7,902 nucleotides of DNA from an uncultured Clostridiaceae bacterium (GTDB lineage Bacteria; Bacillota; Clostridia; Lachnospirales; Lachnospiraceae): the NCBI GenBank assembly GCA_947175375.1, contig CAMWMT010000104.1:1-7902 (forward strand), given 5' to 3'. Position 1 is the first letter of the stretch. Every line of letters begins with the position of its first letter. Position numbers and translations under genes: made by a program. The notes under the pieces are model-generated. The model was not told the DNA's origin and ran no database searches. It was given only the letters and a program-made list of their open reading frames with translations. This document shows, piece by piece, positions 1 through 6,024 of this stretch.

Positions 1-593
1 TGCTTCATTCCTGCTGCGCTCCCTGCAGCAGCTATGTGCTAGAATATCTAGCAGAATATTTCCGGATCACGGTCTTATACTATAATCCGAACATCTATCC
101 AGAATCCGAATACCACACCCGGGCAGAAGAGCAGAAACGATTTATCGCCGCGCTCCCCACCAGATATCCGGTAAATTTTATAGAAGGGGACTATATTCCC
201 AAAGATTTCTACGACTGCGCCAGAGGGATGGAGCATCTTCCGGAAGGTGGAAAGCGCTGCTTTGCCTGCTATCGGCTGCGCCTTACCGAAGCTGCGCGCA
301 CAGCAAAAGAAAAGGGTTGCGACTACTTTGCCACAACCCTGACCATCAGCCCGCTAAAAAATGCAGAGAAACTGAACGAAATCGGAGAGCAGGTCGCCGA
401 AGAATATCAGGTACGCTGGCTCCCCAATGATTTCAAAAAGAAAAACGGTTATAAACGCTCTACCGAACTGTCCCGGGAATACGGCATGTACCGGCAGGAT
501 TACTGCGGATGTGTCTATTCACTGCGGGAACGGCATCCGGATATGTCTCATCTGATCGGTATGATCTCCAGCCAGTATCCGTCCGGATCCTGA
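1..593 (+). CDS. queH: Epoxyqueuosine reductase QueH (5' end outside the window)
   Basis: QueH reduces epoxyqueuosine to queuosine in the wobble base of tRNAs with GUN anticodons; it is the non-homologous alternative to cobalamin-dependent QueG and acts in the cytoplasm. The frame is open from base 3 and gives 196 residues. It begins LHSCCAPCSSY, the family signature normally preceded by roughly 30 residues, so the true start lies upstream; the GTG at 36 is internal. Cysteines expected to bind the iron-sulfur/metal centre are at window residues 4, 5, 8, 86 and 89 (CFAC) and 168 and 170 (CGC). The YYNPNIYP stretch is also typical. The gene ends with TGA at 591-593, and its last 15 or so residues are encoded opposite the end of the convergent VOC gene (46 bp overlap). 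The identification is firm from motifs; activity is inferred from the family. Confidence 0.93.
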   Translation, partial: LHSCCAPCSSYVLEYLAEYFRITVLYYNPNIYPESEYHTRAEEQKRFIAALPTRYPVNFIEGDYIPKDFYDCARGMEHLPEGGKRCFACYRLRLTEAARTAKEKGCDYFATTLTISPLKNAEKLNEIGEQVAEEYQVRWLPNDFKKKNGYKRSTELSREYGMYRQDYCGCVYSLRERHPDMSHLIGMISSQYPSGS

Positions 594-916
594 ATGAAAT
601 AGATACCCATGGACGGATTTTCAAAACAGATGCAACCCATCTCTTTATGTAACGCATAAGCTGCGTCATAGTCATCCACCCGGAATGCCAGATGGAACTC
701 ACAGTCCCCCAGGTTATAGGGACGGTCCATGTCCCGAAGCCAAGTCAGCTCCAGTTCAAAGTCACTTTCTTCATTCTTCAGATAGACAATGATAAAGGAA
801 CCATCCTGTGCGTTCTTTCTCCGGCACTCCTTCAGACCCAGCGCTTTCTCATAAAACTGCATAGATCTGTCCAGATCTGCCACATTATAATTTTCATGAA
901 TCATCTGAAATTTCAT
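548..916 (-). CDS. Glyoxalase I-like VOC-superfamily protein
   Basis: This 122-residue protein has the size and two-module beta-alpha-beta-beta-beta pattern of lactoylglutathione lyase (GloA) and relatives. All four positions used for metal binding in GloA appear kept: H7 (MIHENYNV), E56 (ELELTW), H75 (EFHLAF) and E117 (GYWLEI). A metal-dependent glyoxalase or a related isomerase/lyase is therefore likely. Clostridia generally lack glutathione, so the real substrate is unknown. I chose the ATG at 914-916, which follows AGGAGAG with a 10-base gap; an in-frame TTG at 923-925 sits almost on top of that Shine-Dalgarno. The start overlaps the end of the pseudouridine synthase gene by 23 bp, so translation is probably coupled. 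It is the last gene of the trpS cluster, and its 3' end overlaps queH. Confidence 0.9.
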   Translation of the reverse strand: MKFQMIHENYNVADLDRSMQFYEKALGLKECRRKNAQDGSFIIVYLKNEESDFELELTWLRDMDRPYNLGDCEFHLAFRVDDYDAAYALHKEMGCICFENPSMGIYFIQDPDGYWLEIIPIR

Positions 917-1847
917 AGAAACCAATCTCTCCTCTCTTATTACATCTCATATATTCTTTCATATCCTCCGGAACCGGCTGGACAAATTCCATCGATTCAC
1001 CGGTTATGGGATGCATAAAAGACAATTTCCATGAATGCAACGGCTGCCGTTTCATAGAATGATCTTCCGGACAATACAGAAAATCACCCGGAAGCGGATG
1101 CCCTATATGTCTCATATGCACACGAATCTGATGCGTCCGCCCGGTTTCCAGCATACACTGCACCAGTGTCCAGTCAGTGTCCCACTGCAACGGCTGATAA
1201 TGCGTCACCGCATGTTCCCCGTGTTCTGGATCTACGATCCGTTCGATCGTGGAGCCTTCCTTGCGTCCAATCGGCAAGTCAATCACGCCCGGACTCTCCA
1301 GCCTGCCCTTCACGATCGCCAAATAGGTTCTGTGGATCTCTTTTCTTCGCATCTGTCCATACAGCACAGCCGCACTGAGCATATGTTTTGCAAGGATCAG
1401 GAGTCCGGTCGTATCCCGGTCTAGACGGTTGATACAGCGGAAAGCATAGCTTTCTCCCTTTTCCTGCGCATAGGCAGCCACTGCATTCGCAAGGGTATTA
1501 TCATAATTGTTCATGGACGGATGCACCGGCATATCTGCCGGTTTACTGATCACCAGAAGATGTTCATCTTCAAATACCACCGAAAAAGGCAGTCGGACCG
1601 GCAGAATCTTCCCGGCTTCCACCTTCTCTATAAGGCAGATTCCCAAGAGATCCCCCTCTTTTACACGATCTCTTGTATAAGCCCATGTTCCGTTTTTCCG
1701 AATGCCCTGATCTGTTTTTTTCAGTTGCGTCAATATCTGTCTGGAGTATCCTCTCTTCTTCAAAAACCACTCAATGGTCTGACCAGACTCTGCTTCCTGC
1801 ACCTGATAAGCAAAACGATGTTCTGACTTGTTTCCATCCTGCAGCAT
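894..1847 (-). CDS. RluA-family RNA pseudouridine synthase
   Basis: The protein converts specific uridines in rRNA or tRNA to pseudouridine. An S4-like N-terminal part (GQTIEWFLKKRGYSRQ onwards) is followed by the RluA catalytic domain. The INRLDRDTTG motif carries the catalytic aspartate, residue 143 from the chosen start, and ETGRTHQIRVH follows nearer the C terminus. The target nucleotide cannot be told from sequence; RluD, RluC and RluA relatives all look alike here. Two starts are possible. ATG at 1847 gives 317 residues and has GGAG about 11 bases upstream. ATG at 1886 gives 330 residues, lies 12 bp after the flavin reductase stop, but has no good Shine-Dalgarno. I prefer 1847 without being sure. 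The 3' end overlaps the VOC gene by 23 bp and contains that gene's ribosome binding site. Confidence 0.93.
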   Translation of the reverse strand: MLQDGNKSEHRFAYQVQEAESGQTIEWFLKKRGYSRQILTQLKKTDQGIRKNGTWAYTRDRVKEGDLLGICLIEKVEAGKILPVRLPFSVVFEDEHLLVISKPADMPVHPSMNNYDNTLANAVAAYAQEKGESYAFRCINRLDRDTTGLLILAKHMLSAAVLYGQMRRKEIHRTYLAIVKGRLESPGVIDLPIGRKEGSTIERIVDPEHGEHAVTHYQPLQWDTDWTLVQCMLETGRTHQIRVHMRHIGHPLPGDFLYCPEDHSMKRQPLHSWKLSFMHPITGESMEFVQPVPEDMKEYMRCNKRGEIGFYEISDDS

Positions 1848-1898
1848 GTGCCGTTTTTCTCCGGAACAGTACCTGTTCGACCTCATGTCCGCCGAACT

Positions 1899-2396
1899 TC
1901 AGTCCACCAGCACCTTCTCAATCTCCGCGATATACATCATATGATAATCCTTATTCGGATAATTTTTCTCATCCAGGCTCTCATCGATAAAACATGCCGG
2001 ATCATAGGACTGTGCATACAGCTTCCTGCACACCAGAACCGTATTCGCTTCCTCAAAATACGGAGTCACTCCGTCATGCACCACCTTCAACCCGGACTTT
2101 GCGATCTTGTCTTCCTGTCTTCCGGATACTGTACCAAAGTAGCTTAAGGTCTTCCGATACTCTTCTCCAAGTACGGACAGGGAAAAGGTCTCCGCCTGAT
2201 CTACAAATTCTTTCGTATAACGCTGGGGACGCAGAAATACATATGCCACCGGCTTGTTCCACATAATGCCAACGCCTCCCCAAGAGGCGGTCATGGTATT
2301 AACCTTTCCTTCCTTTTCCGCTGTCACTAACAGCCATTCCTTCCCGATCATCTGAAACGGGTTCTTCTGTAATTCCTCTGGTTTGATCTCTCTCAT
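1899..2396 (-). CDS. Flavin reductase-like FMN-binding split-barrel protein
   Basis: This 165-residue protein resembles the flavin reductase-like domain family, small flavin-binding split-barrel proteins that reduce flavin or use bound FMN in other redox reactions. Recognisable parts are the NTMTASWGGVGIMWNKP segment (about residues 33-49), which forms the flavin pocket in relatives, and FLRPQRYTKEFV (about 54-65), followed by FSLSVL and the YFGTVSGRQ loop. There is no signal peptide or membrane segment, so it is cytoplasmic. The start is clear: AGGAGG lies 5 bases before the ATG at 2396. It begins 25 bp after trpS ends and ends just before the pseudouridine synthase gene, so it is the second full-size gene of the operon. 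Substrate and partner are unknown; nothing in the context ties it to a particular oxygenase. Confidence 0.88.
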   Translation of the reverse strand: MREIKPEELQKNPFQMIGKEWLLVTAEKEGKVNTMTASWGGVGIMWNKPVAYVFLRPQRYTKEFVDQAETFSLSVLGEEYRKTLSYFGTVSGRQEDKIAKSGLKVVHDGVTPYFEEANTVLVCRKLYAQSYDPACFIDESLDEKNYPNKDYHMMYIAEIEKVLVD

Positions 2397-2421
2397 CTCA
2401 TCCTCCTGTTAAATTTTACTC

Positions 2422-3429
2422 TTAACCCCGCACACGGTCCGGAAAACCAACCTTGCGCTGTACCTTCCGGAGTGTCTTCGTTGCCACATATCCTGCTTTC
2501 TCCGCATTGGCTTTTATGATTCCATCGATATACGCCTTGTCTTTGGCAAGCTCTGCATAGCGTTCCTGCAGAGGCTTTAACACGCTGACGACTGCTTCTC
2601 CTACTGCCATCTTAAAATCTCCATAGCCCTTTCCGTCAAACTCCTTCACCACTTCTTCCGGTGTCTTTCCGGTGCAGGCACTGTAGATATCGATCAGGTT
2701 CCGGATACCCGGCTGCTCTTCCCGATACAAAATCTGTGCTTCCGAGTCTGTTACAGCACGCTTACACTTACGCATGATCGTATCCGGATCATCCATCAGA
2801 TAAATAGAAGCGTTGGGATTCTCATCGGACTTGGACATCTTCTTCGCCGGGTCCTGCAGACTCATGATCTTGGCGCCCACTTTTCCGATATATGCTTCCG
2901 GTATGGTGAACACATCCCCATATACTCCATTAAACCGCTGGGCCACATCTCTGGTCAACTCCAGATGCTGCATCTGGTCGATACCAACTGGTACGACATC
3001 TGCCTGATAGAGCAGGATATCCGCTGCCATCAGTACTGGATACGTGAATAGCCCTGCATTGATATTATCTGCATGCTTTGCAGACTTATCCTTGAACTGC
3101 GTCATACGGTTCAGCTCTCCCATATAGGTGAAGCAGTTCAGAATCCATGCCAGCTCCGCATGGCCGGATACATGGGACTGATAGTAGAGACAATTCTTCT
3201 CCGGATCAAGTCCTGCCGCGATATAGATCATCAGAAGGTTGCGGGCACGCTGCCGGAGCACGGCCGGATCCTGCCGCACAGTAATGGAATGCATATCCAC
3301 TACGCCGTAAAAACACTCATACTCTTCACACAAATCCACCCAGTTCTTCAGTGCCCCCAGATAATTGCCCAGGGTCAGATTGCCGGTTGCCTGCATGCCG
3401 CTGTACAGTACTTTCTTCCCGTTTATCAT
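2422..3429 (-). CDS. trpS: Tryptophanyl-tRNA synthetase
   Basis: TrpRS is a class I aminoacyl-tRNA synthetase that charges tRNA-Trp with tryptophan using ATP. The 335-residue length is normal for the bacterial enzyme. The N terminus reads VLYSGMQATGNLTLGNYLGA, with the HIGH-type signature at TLGNYLGA (about residues 18-25). The second ATP-binding signature KMSKS is at residues 197-201. Tryptophan-pocket and dimer segments typical of the family, such as MAADILLYQADVVPVG.DQ.QHLEL, are present. The start is ATG at 3429, with AAGGAG about 10 bases upstream. A possible 36-codon ORF ends in an ATGA overlap with this start. A strong promoter lies about 105-135 bp upstream. No T-box leader is visible, so tryptophan control by that mechanism is not supported here. 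Confidence 0.97.
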   Translation of the reverse strand: MINGKKVLYSGMQATGNLTLGNYLGALKNWVDLCEEYECFYGVVDMHSITVRQDPAVLRQRARNLLMIYIAAGLDPEKNCLYYQSHVSGHAELAWILNCFTYMGELNRMTQFKDKSAKHADNINAGLFTYPVLMAADILLYQADVVPVGIDQMQHLELTRDVAQRFNGVYGDVFTIPEAYIGKVGAKIMSLQDPAKKMSKSDENPNASIYLMDDPDTIMRKCKRAVTDSEAQILYREEQPGIRNLIDIYSACTGKTPEEVVKEFDGKGYGDFKMAVGEAVVSVLKPLQERYAELAKDKAYIDGIIKANAEKAGYVATKTLRKVQRKVGFPDRVRG

Positions 3430-3536
3430 ATCTTTTCAACTCCTTTTTCAATCACGCAGTCTTTTCCCATGCACTCCTGTGCATAGATAAGAGCCCGGTT
3501 CATCTGCTCCGGACTCTCCGTTTTCTCTTTTTTCAT
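3426..3536 (-). CDS. Possible 36-residue small ORF overlapping the trpS start
   Basis: An ATG at 3536 opens a 36-codon frame starting MKKEKTESPEQ and ending CVIEKGVEKI. Its TGA overlaps the trpS ATG as ATGA, the usual geometry of coupled genes, and the trpS Shine-Dalgarno lies inside it. It contains no tryptophan codon, so it is not a classical Trp attenuator peptide. It is charged, has two cysteines, and has no signal peptide or membrane segment. Weak points: the first ATG overlaps the -10 box of the trpS promoter, so a transcript from that promoter would start too late for it, and no good Shine-Dalgarno precedes it. An internal ATG at 3503 would give 25 residues, with GGAG only 3 bases upstream. 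I do not recognise the product, and it may be a chance frame. Confidence 0.35.
   Translation of the reverse strand: MKKEKTESPEQMNRALIYAQECMGKDCVIEKGVEKI
3489..3518 (-). other. Hairpin in the trpS leader
   Basis: On the minus strand GGAGAGTCCGG-like sequence pairs with CCGGGCTCTT to form a stem of about 10 bp, including two G-U pairs, with a 10-base loop (3499-3508). It lies just after the predicted trpS transcription start, inside the possible small ORF. The bases after it (ATCTATGC) are not a proper U-tract. It could be a weak terminator for read-through from the AAA-like gene, a 5'-stabilising stem or chance. Confidence 0.4.
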
Positions 3537-3563
3537 TCTAGCTTTCTTCCCCGTCTTTGTCAA
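3535..3563 (-). promoter_or_regulatory. Predicted sigma-A promoter of the trpS cluster
   Basis: On the minus strand TTGACA (3558-3563) and TAGAAT (3535-3540) are separated by exactly 17 bases, close to the housekeeping consensus (6/6 and 5/6). Transcription would start near 3528, giving a leader of about 100 bases before trpS. The TGA stop of the upstream AAA-like gene is part of the -35 box, and the box lies inside the left 19-bp direct repeat. Confidence 0.8.
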
Positions 3564-3573
3564 CAAACTTTGT
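3555..3573. repeat. Left copy of a 19-bp direct repeat flanking the AAA-like gene
   Basis: The plus strand reads CTTTGTCaAcAAACTTTGT, with lower case marking the two positions that differ from the copy at 5364-5382; 17 of 19 bases match without gaps. This copy holds the stop codon of the AAA-like gene (3560-3562) and the -35 box of the trpS promoter. Confidence 0.7.
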
Positions 3574-5275
3574 GAACTTCCGTCCGTACTGCCGCCTGTC
3601 CAATCAGGACTTCTTTTCCCCGAAATGCGAATCCATACTTTCGAATCCGCCCCGGTTCGATTCCTTTCGCCCTTAAAGCCGCCTCATACTGCTCCTTCTC
3701 GATCTGAAGCAACGCATTTTCCACCGTCTCTTCTAGGCTGTTCTCTCTTTTTGGATGATGCACCTTGAATTCCAGAATATAAGCATTATCTTTCGCATTT
3801 ACAGGCTCCAGCATCACATCATACCGTCCAAATCCACTCTCCCGGTTAGACAGAATCGTATACCTGCCCGCCAGTTCCACCATCAACCCCAGCACAAAAC
3901 CATGATAAAAACGCTCTGGCTCTTCTCCTGATGGCTGCTTTCCAGTATCAAAATAGCTGAACGTCGCCATTGCTACCCGATTCATATACTCGTTCATGGC
4001 ATCCAGATCTCCCATCAGGAACGCTTTAATAAAATAGCTGTAAGAATCACCGCTCTCGTAAAACCAGTTGCGTATCATATTTTCAAACATGATACGTACT
4101 TCTCTGTTGGTCAAAGACAATGTATATTTTTCCTGGCCGGACAACTCATCAAACCAGTATTCCACTGTCTTCAAATATCCGCTGGCGAGCAGAAGGCTCC
4201 AGACTGCATTTTTCTCTCTGGACAACTGACTGAATACGATCTGCTCATCGATCACCATTTCCAGAACACCTCCCCGAAGAAGTTCTTCAAACTTCGTCTT
4301 GATCTCCGGGCTCCCCTCCCGGATCAACTTCCCGGCCAGACTGTTGCTGCTGGTATTAGCCCAGTAAGTGCCCAGTTTCTTTTCACTCAAGTAGTTGATG
4401 ATCGACCATGGATTGTAAATATCAGCCATCTTTCCAAAAGTAAAACCATCATACCAGTTCTTCACAGACTGCCGCTGTTCTGACAGCCCGTACTCATCCA
4501 GAGCCGCAAAGACCTCCTGCTCTGTAAAACCAAATACATCCTCATATTTATCGGAAGTCGTTGTTACAACCTTCAGATGATTCAGATCCGAAAATATGGA
4601 CTCCTTACTGACTCTGGTAATCCCGGTCATGACCGCACGTTCCAGGTAGGGATTCGTCTTAAACGTCATATTGAACATCGTCCGGATGAATTCGGTCATC
4701 TCCTCCCAATATCCATGTACATAGGCCTCCTGCATCGGGGTATCATATTCATCCAGAAGGATGATCACATTCTTACCATAATATCTGCGCAGATATCCGG
4801 CCAGCGTCTGAAGGGAGGATGCGGCTGTCACCTCATCCATGTATCTGGTGACATTCTGGTAACCTTCCTTCTCCCTGTCATTCAAAATACCGCCATCTAA
4901 AAGATAGTCGTATTTTTGGTACAGTTCCCCAATCGTATGGCAGATGTTTTGTTTTGCATTGGAAAAAGAGGTCTCTTTTACTCCTGCAAAACTTACAAAA
5001 AGAACCGGCCAGGTTCCCTGAATCTCCCGGTATCTCTCTTCCCCCCACACGAAGAGACCTTCAAACAGATCCGACCTTCCGGCATACTCTATGGAAAAGA
5101 ATTTTTCCAGCATGCTCATGTTCAGAGTTTTTCCAAACCGCCTTGGGCGAGTGATCAGTGTCACTTCATCTTCCGCTTCCCACCACTCTTTGATGAACTT
5201 TGTCTTATCCACATAAAAGATATTTCTCATCCTCACCTTTTCGAAATTCTGATGTCCGATGCCGACTGTTCTCAC
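3560..5275 (-). CDS. AAA-ATPase-like protein with C-terminal PD-(D/E)XK nuclease fold
   Basis: The 571-residue product matches the architecture of AAA-ATPase-like (DUF1703-type) proteins; the family's biological role is not settled. The N terminus VRTVGIGHQNFEKVR...FYVDKT is the family's usual opening. A Walker A-like loop, RPRRFGKT (residues 43-50), lacks the usual first glycine. Walker B is NVIILLDEYD (169-178). GITRVSKESIFSDLNHL follows, a conserved block after Walker B. The C-terminal nuclease-fold motif has D486 (GRYDVML), E502 and K504 (ILEFK), then QIEKEQY (about 524-530). I chose GTG at 5275: AAGGAGG precedes it by 10 bases, the family starts here, and upstream ATGs at 5350 and 5308 fall before or inside the promoter. 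Cytoplasmic, with no signal or membrane segment. Direct repeats bracket the gene. DNA cleavage is possible but not shown. Confidence 0.92.
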   Translation of the reverse strand: MRTVGIGHQNFEKVRMRNIFYVDKTKFIKEWWEAEDEVTLITRPRRFGKTLNMSMLEKFFSIEYAGRSDLFEGLFVWGEERYREIQGTWPVLFVSFAGVKETSFSNAKQNICHTIGELYQKYDYLLDGGILNDREKEGYQNVTRYMDEVTAASSLQTLAGYLRRYYGKNVIILLDEYDTPMQEAYVHGYWEEMTEFIRTMFNMTFKTNPYLERAVMTGITRVSKESIFSDLNHLKVVTTTSDKYEDVFGFTEQEVFAALDEYGLSEQRQSVKNWYDGFTFGKMADIYNPWSIINYLSEKKLGTYWANTSSNSLAGKLIREGSPEIKTKFEELLRGGVLEMVIDEQIVFSQLSREKNAVWSLLLASGYLKTVEYWFDELSGQEKYTLSLTNREVRIMFENMIRNWFYESGDSYSYFIKAFLMGDLDAMNEYMNRVAMATFSYFDTGKQPSGEEPERFYHGFVLGLMVELAGRYTILSNRESGFGRYDVMLEPVNAKDNAYILEFKVHHPKRENSLEETVENALLQIEKEQYEAALRAKGIEPGRIRKYGFAFRGKEVLIGQAAVRTEVHKVC

Positions 5276-5306
5276 TGTCTGAACGCCTCCTTCCTTTCTA
5301 TGTAGC

Positions 5307-5335
5307 ATTATATCCTTATCTCTGTCTGATGTAAA
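5307..5335 (-). promoter_or_regulatory. Predicted promoter of the AAA-like gene
   Basis: On the minus strand TTTACA (5330-5335) and TATAAT (5307-5312) are separated by 17 bases, so the -10 box is perfect and the -35 is 5/6. Transcription would begin near 5300, leaving about 25 bases of leader with AAGGAGG (5286-5292) before the GTG start. This fixes the start of the gene, because longer versions of the frame would begin upstream of transcription. Confidence 0.78.
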
Positions 5336-5363
5336 ATCATTTTTATTCATCCCCTGCTCTTGC

Positions 5364-5382
5364 CTTTGTCCATAAACTTTGT
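5364..5382. repeat. Right copy of the 19-bp direct repeat flanking the AAA-like gene
   Basis: The plus strand reads CTTTGTCcAtAAACTTTGT, in the same orientation as the copy at 3555-3573 and offset by 1809 bp. It lies in the luxS upstream region and carries a possible luxS -35 element (TTGTCC, 5366-5371). Confidence 0.7.
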
Positions 5383-5394
5383 TATTATGATACA
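5366..5394 (+). promoter_or_regulatory. Possible luxS promoter
   Basis: TTGTCC (5366-5371) and GATACA (5389-5394) are 17 bases apart, and a better-looking TATGAT sits at 5386-5391 but with only 14 bases of spacing. TTGCCT (5360-5365) is another candidate -35. A promoter must lie in this AT-rich stretch because luxS has no co-directional neighbour upstream, but the exact boxes are uncertain. Confidence 0.35.
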
Positions 5395-5428
5395 AAATCA
5401 TATCCAATCGACAAGGGAGGTTCTTTTC

Positions 5429-5911
5429 ATGGAAAAAATCGCAAGCTTCACCATAGACCACATCAAACTGGTTCCCGGTGTCTATGTATCCCGTAAGGAT
5501 CCAGTAGGCGGCACCATCGTCACTACATTTGACATCCGCATCACCAGCCCCAATGACGAACCTGTCATGAACACGGCTGAACTGCACGCTATGGAGCATC
5601 TGGCGGCGACCTTTCTCAGAAGCCATCCGGTATTTGGGCCGAAGATCGTCTACTTTGGACCCATGGGATGCCGAACCGGCTGTTATCTGCTGCTGAACGG
5701 GGACTACGAACCAAAGGATATTGTCGGGGTGCTGATCGAGACCTTTGAATTCATGCGTGATTTTGAAGGGGAGATTCCCGGTGCGAGACCTGAGGACTGC
5801 GGCAACTATCTGGATTCCAGCCTGCCCATGTGCAAGTGGTGGTCCAACCGCTATCTGAATGAAGTGCTCTATCACATCACGGAAGAGCAGATGGTGTATC
5901 CGAAGCAGTAA
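5429..5911 (+). CDS. luxS: S-ribosylhomocysteine lyase LuxS
   Basis: LuxS splits S-ribosylhomocysteine into homocysteine and DPD, the precursor of the AI-2 signal. It belongs to the activated methyl cycle after the nucleosidase step and is a cytoplasmic metal-dependent homodimer. The 160-residue length is normal. The metal site is complete: H53, E56 and H57 in HAMEH, plus C124 in EDCGNY. The catalytic cysteine is C81 in MGCRTGCY. The start ATG at 5429 has AGGGAGG 8 bases upstream. The gene stands alone, divergent from the AAA-like gene and convergent with the transketolase genes; no methionine or nucleosidase genes are within the window. Whether AI-2 is used for signalling here or is only a by-product cannot be told. 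Confidence 0.97.
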   Translation: MEKIASFTIDHIKLVPGVYVSRKDPVGGTIVTTFDIRITSPNDEPVMNTAELHAMEHLAATFLRSHPVFGPKIVYFGPMGCRTGCYLLLNGDYEPKDIVGVLIETFEFMRDFEGEIPGARPEDCGNYLDSSLPMCKWWSNRYLNEVLYHITEEQMVYPKQ

Positions 5912-5927
5912 ACTCTTACACAAGCAA

Positions 5928-5972
5928 GGCTGCTCCAGTATACAGCAATTACGCCTGTCTACTGGAGCAGCC
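5928..5972. terminator. Inverted repeat, probable bidirectional terminator of luxS and transketolase
   Basis: GGCTGCTCCAGTA (5928-5940) and TACTGGAGCAGCC (5960-5972) form a perfect 13-bp stem. Inside the 19-base loop, ACAG/CTGT can extend the stem. It lies between the convergent luxS stop (5911) and the transketolase stop (6025). Neither side has a strong T-run (CTTCCTATT on plus, TTGCTTGTGT on minus), so termination may be imperfect. Confidence 0.7.
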
Positions 5973-6024
5973 CTTCCTATTGGACATACTGTTTTCTTCT
6001 ATCCAGTTTTATCTTCTGTAACTC

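Noticed and set aside
460..1018. Extra reading frames in and opposite the queH, VOC and pseudouridine synthase genes
   Set aside because: They lack recognisable protein features and lie over genes with clear family motifs in the other frame.
3430..3559. T-box riboswitch before trpS
   Set aside because: I looked for the conserved antiterminator sequence (GGGTGGNACCGCG type) and a terminator with a U-run and found neither; the leader is also too short for a normal T-box.
5333..5401. AAAATCAT occurring twice (5333-5340 and 5394-5401) in the luxS/AAA-like divergent spacer as a possible operator
   Set aside because: Eight AT-rich bases repeated once in an AT-rich spacer are expected by chance, and there is no symmetry.
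5276..5923. N-terminal extension of about 200 residues on the AAA-like protein
   Set aside because: It is the antisense of luxS, has no resemblance to the family's N terminus, and lies upstream of the predicted promoter and ribosome binding site.
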